Assembly: GCF_001494595.1 (NCBI RefSeq) | Contig: NZ_LN929908.1 | Coordinates: forward strand, 2,021,716 to 2,085,715 | Direction: 5' to 3' | DNA from: Mycobacterium sp. M26 | Lineage (GTDB): Bacteria; Actinomycetota; Actinomycetes; Mycobacteriales; Mycobacteriaceae | Length of the DNA stretch: 64,000 bases | Shown here: positions 60,114 through 64,000 of the stretch, piece after piece | Layout: each line of letters begins with the position of its first letter | How positions within the stretch are numbered: the first letter of the stretch is position 1 | Translations under genes and position numbers: made by a program | Notes under the pieces: generated by a model | Told to the model about the DNA's origin: nothing | Databases searched by the model: none | Seen by the model: only the letters and a program-made list of their open reading frames with translations

Positions 60114-61001
60114 TTGGGCGCCAACGTGATCGACCTCGGCGACGTCACCGTCGCGCGCATCGAGGAGAGCGGCGGCACGGCCGTTCCGGCCGGGCTGCTG
60201 GTGCCGTCGTTCGACGCCGGCCACCTGGCCGATCTGGGGCCCGACACGCTGGCCCGGCTGCTGGTTCCCGGCACCGACCAGATCGTGCTCAGCATGCACA
60301 CCTGGCTGATCCGCACACCGCAGAAAACCATCCTGGTCGACACCTGCAACGGCAACCACAAGAAGCGCAATCCGCCCAATATCGGCATGCTGCAGACGGA
60401 TTGGCTTGAGCACCTGCTGGCAACCGGCATCACACCCGACGACGTCGACGCCGTGGTGTGCACCCACCTGCATGCCGATCACGTCGGCTGGAACACCACC
60501 CTGGTCGACGGGCAGTGGGTGCCGACCTTCCCGAACGCGCGCTATTTCATCAATGCCACCGAATACCGGTTCTGGGACCCAACGGTGGCCGGCCCCGGTG
60601 ACGAGGAGTTCAACGGGCTGGTGTTCGAGGACTCCGTCAAACCGGTGTTCGACCGCGGCATGGTCGAGTTGTGGGATGGCGACGGCTGCGACGTCGACGA
60701 CCACCTGCGCCTGGAACTATGCCCGGGCCACACCCCGGGACACAGCATCGGCTGGCTGCGCGGATCGCGGGGCAGCGCGGTGTTCTCCGGGGACTCCATG
60801 CATACCGCGCTACAGGCCTACCACCCGGACTGGAACAGCGCCTTCTGTCTCGACGGCCCCACGTCGGCAGGCAGCCGGCGCAGGATCTTGGAGACCGCCG
60901 TCGAGCGGGGCGCGATGCTGCTACCTGCCCACTTCGCCGCGCCGCACGCCTTCACGGTGCAGGTGCGCGGTGACGATTTCGCACTGTCCGACGCGTCGTA
61001 A
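60114..61001 (+). CDS. Metallo-beta-lactamase-fold hydrolase
   Basis: Protein of 295 aa if started at TTG 60114, or 291 aa from GTG 60126; neither has a clear ribosome site, and coupling to the flavoprotein stop (60107) is likely. The metal motif THLHADHVGWN gives HxHxDH, with a further His in CPGHTPGHS and Asp in FSGDSMH. The branch resembles lactonases of the AHL type. Third gene of the KstR-marked operon; it may hydrolyse a lactone or ester intermediate of steroid degradation. Confidence 0.88.
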   Translation: MGANVIDLGDVTVARIEESGGTAVPAGLLVPSFDAGHLADLGPDTLARLLVPGTDQIVLSMHTWLIRTPQKTILVDTCNGNHKKRNPPNIGMLQTDWLEHLLATGITPDDVDAVVCTHLHADHVGWNTTLVDGQWVPTFPNARYFINATEYRFWDPTVAGPGDEEFNGLVFEDSVKPVFDRGMVELWDGDGCDVDDHLRLELCPGHTPGHSIGWLRGSRGSAVFSGDSMHTALQAYHPDWNSAFCLDGPTSAGSRRRILETAVERGAMLLPAHFAAPHAFTVQVRGDDFALSDAS

Positions 61002-61018
61002 ACCGTTGGGGCGCAGGC

Positions 61019-62932
61019 TCACACACCGACCGGATCAGAGCGGCGATCAAGCTCCCAGGCGCCGCCACCGAGCAGTCGCAGATGGTGTTCGTGGTGCTGC
61101 TCGACGGTCGTGCGGTGGGTGACCGAGACGACGATGCAGTCCGGCAGGCGGGTGCGCAGCAGGCGGTACAGGGCGTACTCCTGGCCCTCGTCGACCGCGG
61201 AGGTCGCCTCGTCGAGGCACACCGCCCTGGGTTCGCGGAGCAGGATGCGGGCGAACGCGATGCGCTGCTGCTCACCGGGTGAGAGCACCTTGGCCCAGTC
61301 CTGTACCTCGTTGAGCCGGGTGCCCAGGTGCCCCAGCGCCACATCCTCCAGCGCGGCCAGCAGCCGCTCGTCGGGGATGCTGGCCTCGGTCGCCGGGTAG
61401 CTCAGCACCGCCCGCAGATCTCCCAGCGGCACATAGGGCACCTGGGACAGAAACATCGTCTGCCCGTCCCCGCCGCCGGGCTGGCTGACCTCACCGGAGC
61501 TATACGGCCACAACCGGGCCAGGCTGCGCAGCAGGGTGGTGCGCCCGCACCCCGACGGGCCGGTGATCACCAGTGCCTCACCGGGTTCCAGGCGCAGGTC
61601 CAGACCGTCGATCAGGATGTCGCCGTTGGGCCGCCGGACCTGGACATCGCGCAATGCGATCGCACCGTCGGGACTGTCCTGGGCGTCCAGCCGCGGCAGC
61701 TCCCGGGCCCGCTCGTTGGCGTCCACCAGCCCGTCGAGGCGGATGATGCAGGCGCGGTAGGCGGCGAACGAGTCATAGACACTGCGGAAGAACGCCAGCG
61801 AGTCGTGGATGTTGAGGAAGGCGCTGGAGGACTGGGTGACGTCGCCGAAGGTGATCTGCCCGGCGAACAACCGGGGTGCCTGCACCACCAGGGGCAGCGG
61901 GGTGATGATCTGGCTCATCGTCTGGTTCCAGCCCAGCAGGTACAGGCTGCGCACCACGAAAGCCCGGTAGTTGGCGATGATTGCGGTGAACCGGGAGCCC
62001 AGGATGGTGCGCTCGGCGGTCTCGCCGCGGTAGAAGCCGATCGCCTCGGCGGCATCGCGCAACCGCACCAGGGCGTAACGGAACGCGGCGTTGGTCAGCT
62101 CGTTGCGAAAGCTCAACAGGATCAACGGTTTACCGATCCAGAATGCGATGACGGTGGCCACCGCCACATAGAGCAGCACCAGCCAGAACAGCGCGTGGTC
62201 GAGGGTGAACCCGAACAGGCTCAGCGGCCCGGACAGGTTCCAGAGAATCGGGGTGAACGACACCACCGACACCAGCGAGTTGATGGCACCGAACAGCAGT
62301 GTGGTCGACGTGCCCACGGTCGGCGTGTTCGTCTCCGCGCCGGTGCAGGTGGTGAACACGTCGATGTCCATCTGGATGCGCTGGTCGGGGTTGTCGATCG
62401 GCTTCTCGATGAATCGCCCGCGGTAGTAGGCCTCCTGGCCCAGCCAGTCACCGGTGAGCCGGTCGGTCAGCCACACCCGCCAGCGGATGATGAAGCGCTG
62501 CATCAGATAGATGTCGACGATCTGCCTGCTGATGTAGACCGTCGCGATGAGCGCGAACGTCAGGATGGCCAGCCAGAATCCGTTGACACCGGAGTCGCGC
62601 ACCGCGATGTTGCCGGCCCCGGCGCCCTCGAAGGCCACCTGCAGCGACGAGTAGAGGTCGTTGCTGTAGTAGCTCAGCAGCACGTCGAGACGGACGGCGA
62701 TCATCGTCGAGAACAGCAGCACCCCGAGCCACGCCCAGACCACGATGCTGGACCGGCCGCGGAAGTAGCCACCGGTGATCCGCCAGAACTGGCGGCCCCA
62801 GACCGTATAGCGGGCCAGCAGCACCAGCACCAAGACGGCCACCACCGCGCTGATCGCCCACGCCTTGCAGGCCCACAGCAGCGAGTGCGGGATCTCGTTG
62901 CTCCAGTCCAGGGAGGGTTTGTACATCTCCAT
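61019..62932 (-). CDS. BacA/Rv1819c-like ABC transporter (SbmA-type membrane domain fused to ATPase) with altered Walker A
   Basis: Protein of 637 aa. Six TM helices lie in about 20-380 (SbmA/BacA fold; YYSNDLYSSLQ and QMDIDVFTTCTGAE are family features). The ATPase domain is at about 425-620. The Walker A reads GPSGCGRTTLL: the essential Lys is Arg464 (codon at 61543-61541). The rest is intact: signature LSPGEQQRIAF, Walker B AVCLDEATSAVDE, H-loop TH. Rv1819c imports hydrophilic molecules such as cobalamin and bleomycin. GAGGAG precedes ATG 62932. It follows a homologous gene by 22 bases, so the two may form a heterodimer. Confidence 0.92.
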   Translation of the reverse strand: MEMYKPSLDWSNEIPHSLLWACKAWAISAVVAVLVLVLLARYTVWGRQFWRITGGYFRGRSSIVVWAWLGVLLFSTMIAVRLDVLLSYYSNDLYSSLQVAFEGAGAGNIAVRDSGVNGFWLAILTFALIATVYISRQIVDIYLMQRFIIRWRVWLTDRLTGDWLGQEAYYRGRFIEKPIDNPDQRIQMDIDVFTTCTGAETNTPTVGTSTTLLFGAINSLVSVVSFTPILWNLSGPLSLFGFTLDHALFWLVLLYVAVATVIAFWIGKPLILLSFRNELTNAAFRYALVRLRDAAEAIGFYRGETAERTILGSRFTAIIANYRAFVVRSLYLLGWNQTMSQIITPLPLVVQAPRLFAGQITFGDVTQSSSAFLNIHDSLAFFRSVYDSFAAYRACIIRLDGLVDANERARELPRLDAQDSPDGAIALRDVQVRRPNGDILIDGLDLRLEPGEALVITGPSGCGRTTLLRSLARLWPYSSGEVSQPGGGDGQTMFLSQVPYVPLGDLRAVLSYPATEASIPDERLLAALEDVALGHLGTRLNEVQDWAKVLSPGEQQRIAFARILLREPRAVCLDEATSAVDEGQEYALYRLLRTRLPDCIVVSVTHRTTVEQHHEHHLRLLGGGAWELDRRSDPVGV

Positions 62933-62954
62933 GGGGCGACTCCTCGCCGTCGGC

Positions 62955-64000
62955 TCAGACCGGAGCCGGCTCGTTACCCTCGATCCGGCCCAGCCGCCAC
63001 TGGCCTTCCCCGAGCAGTTCCAGGTGCCGTTCGTGATGCTGCTCGACGGTGCTGCGGTGGCTGACGCTGACCAGGATCGTGTTCGGCAGCTCGGTGCGGA
63101 TCAGGTCGTAGAGCGCGTACTCCAGACCCTCATCGAGTGCCGAGGTGGCCTCGTCGAGGAACACCGCCTTGGGGCAGGTCAGCAAAACCCGGGCGAACGC
63201 GATGCGCTGCTGCTCGCCCGGCGAGAGGACCTTGGCCCAGTCCTGCACTTCGTTGAGCCGAATTGTCAAGTGCGACAACGCCACCTGGGTCAGCGCCCGC
63301 TGCAGCGACTCGTCGTCGATCTCCCCGCAGTTGGCCGGGTAGGACACCACCGTGCGCAGATCTCCCAGCGGCACGTAGGGCATCTGGGACAGGAACATCG
63401 TCGCGTGGTCGTCGATCGGGCGGCGCAGCGTGCCCGAGGTGTAGGGCCACATCTGGGCCAGGCTGCGCAGCAGGGTGGTCTTGCCGGCCCCGGACTTGCC
63501 GGTGATGACCAGCGTCTCGCCGGGCTCCAGGCGCAGGTCGATCGGGTCGACCAGCTGGGCCCCGCCGGGGGTGCGGACCTCGACGCGCTCCAGCTCGACC
63601 GAGCCGTCGTGGCTGGCCACCGTGGTCAGCTTGGGCAGCTCGCGGGCCACCGAGTTGGTCTCCACCAGTCCGTGCAGACGGATGATCGCGGCGCGGTAGG
63701 CGGCGAACGAGTCATAGGCGTTGCGGAAGAACGACAGCGAGTCGTGGATCGAGCCGAAGGCACTGGAGGACTGGGTGACGTCACCGAGTTTGATCTGCCC
63801 GGCGAACAGTCGCGGCGCCTGGATGACCAGCGGCAGCGGGTTGATGATCTGGCTCATCGTCAGGTTCCACCCGGTCAGCGCGATGGTCCGGTTCACGTAG
63901 CGCTTGTAGTTGGCGATGATCTCGGCGAACTTGCGTCGCAGCAGACCCCGCTCGGCGTCCTCGCCGCGGTAGAACCCGACCGCCTCGGCGGCGTCGCGCA
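62955..64000 (-). CDS. BacA/Rv1819c-like ABC transporter, C-terminal part (cut by right edge)
   Basis: The frame is open from the right edge to the stop at 62955 (348 codons visible). It covers the end of the membrane domain (AEAVGFYRGEDAERGLLRRKF) and the full ATPase domain. Walker A GKSGAGKTTLL has the normal Lys. Signature LSPGEQQRIAF, Walker B AVFLDEATSALDEG and an H-loop SH are present. It is very similar to the gene at 61019 and precedes it in the same operon, suggesting a tandem duplication. The N-terminus lies beyond the window. Confidence 0.93.
   Translation of the reverse strand, partial: RDAAEAVGFYRGEDAERGLLRRKFAEIIANYKRYVNRTIALTGWNLTMSQIINPLPLVIQAPRLFAGQIKLGDVTQSSSAFGSIHDSLSFFRNAYDSFAAYRAAIIRLHGLVETNSVARELPKLTTVASHDGSVELERVEVRTPGGAQLVDPIDLRLEPGETLVITGKSGAGKTTLLRSLAQMWPYTSGTLRRPIDDHATMFLSQMPYVPLGDLRTVVSYPANCGEIDDESLQRALTQVALSHLTIRLNEVQDWAKVLSPGEQQRIAFARVLLTCPKAVFLDEATSALDEGLEYALYDLIRTELPNTILVSVSHRSTVEQHHERHLELLGEGQWRLGRIEGNEPAPV

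Noticed and set aside
58548..60704. Leftward reading frame of 718 codons opposite the flavoprotein and MBL genes
   Set aside because: It is antisense of genes with FAD and metal motifs; there is no protein family signal.

Overview
The window looks like a chromosomal segment of a fast-growing mycobacterium (Mycolicibacterium-type actinomycete). Evidence: very high GC with dense, translationally coupled genes (GTGA/ATGA/TGATG junctions); frequent GTG starts; an operator matching the cholesterol regulator KstR; a PknF-like Ser/Thr kinase; F420-type oxidoreductases (LLM and Ddn-like); a tandem pair of BacA/Rv1819c-like ABC transporters; and a DUF2993/LmeA-like protein. No rRNA, tRNA, CRISPR array, transposase or phage gene was seen. 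No gene-free stretch exceeds 300 bases.

Region 1 (1-17.9 kb) is a catabolic island arranged around a divergent promoter at about 6.3-6.4 kb. Leftward run a beta-propeller SMP-30/lactonase-like protein, a GntR/UTRA regulator, a CoA ligase, an SDR, a second CoA ligase and the start of an enoyl-CoA hydratase. Rightward run an SDR, a Rieske oxygenase alpha subunit, a Baeyer-Villiger-type monooxygenase, another SDR, a CaiB/BaiF CoA-transferase, two acyl-CoA dehydrogenase subunits, a ThDP enzyme and an aldehyde dehydrogenase. Together they suggest oxygenation of a cyclic compound, lactone formation and opening, CoA activation and beta/alpha-oxidation. Two near-identical palindromic sites in the divergent promoter are candidate GntR operators.

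Region 2 (17.9-30.7 kb) is mixed housekeeping and envelope: dtd, an MHS-family transporter, secreted proteins, a TetR regulator, a PAP2 membrane phosphatase overlapping a DUF2993 gene antisense, an NDH-2-like flavoprotein, and a TetR / Ser-Thr kinase / FeS-type photolyase operon.

Region 3 (30.97-42.65 kb) is an apparent single operon of eleven tightly packed genes, divergent from the TetR gene. It encodes a complete peptide/opine-type ABC importer (fused ATPases, two permeases, lipoprotein), an isochorismatase-like hydrolase, an MBL-fold hydrolase, an allantoinase-like amidohydrolase, an Asp/hydantoin racemase homologue lacking its first catalytic Cys, allantoicase, an unknown protein and a 2OG-Fe(II)/IPNS-family oxygenase. 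It is a candidate ureide/hydantoin uptake and degradation system. Its promoter region holds two identical-core palindromes around a 21-bp tandem repeat.

Region 4 (42.66-64 kb) carries SnoaL-like and LLM genes, Nudix, malQ, an MFS carrier, a paired SMR transporter, a carboxylesterase, a membrane protein with a fresh 42-bp tandem duplication, a sterol-desaturase-type protein, a KhtT/CPA2 cation antiporter pair, a DAO-type flavoprotein, a LysM/B-lectin protein, an S1-like secreted protease and a Ddn-like/TetR divergent pair. It ends with a KstR-boxed VOC / KstD-like flavoprotein / MBL operon and two BacA-like ABC transporters, one with an altered Walker A lysine, the other cut by the window edge.
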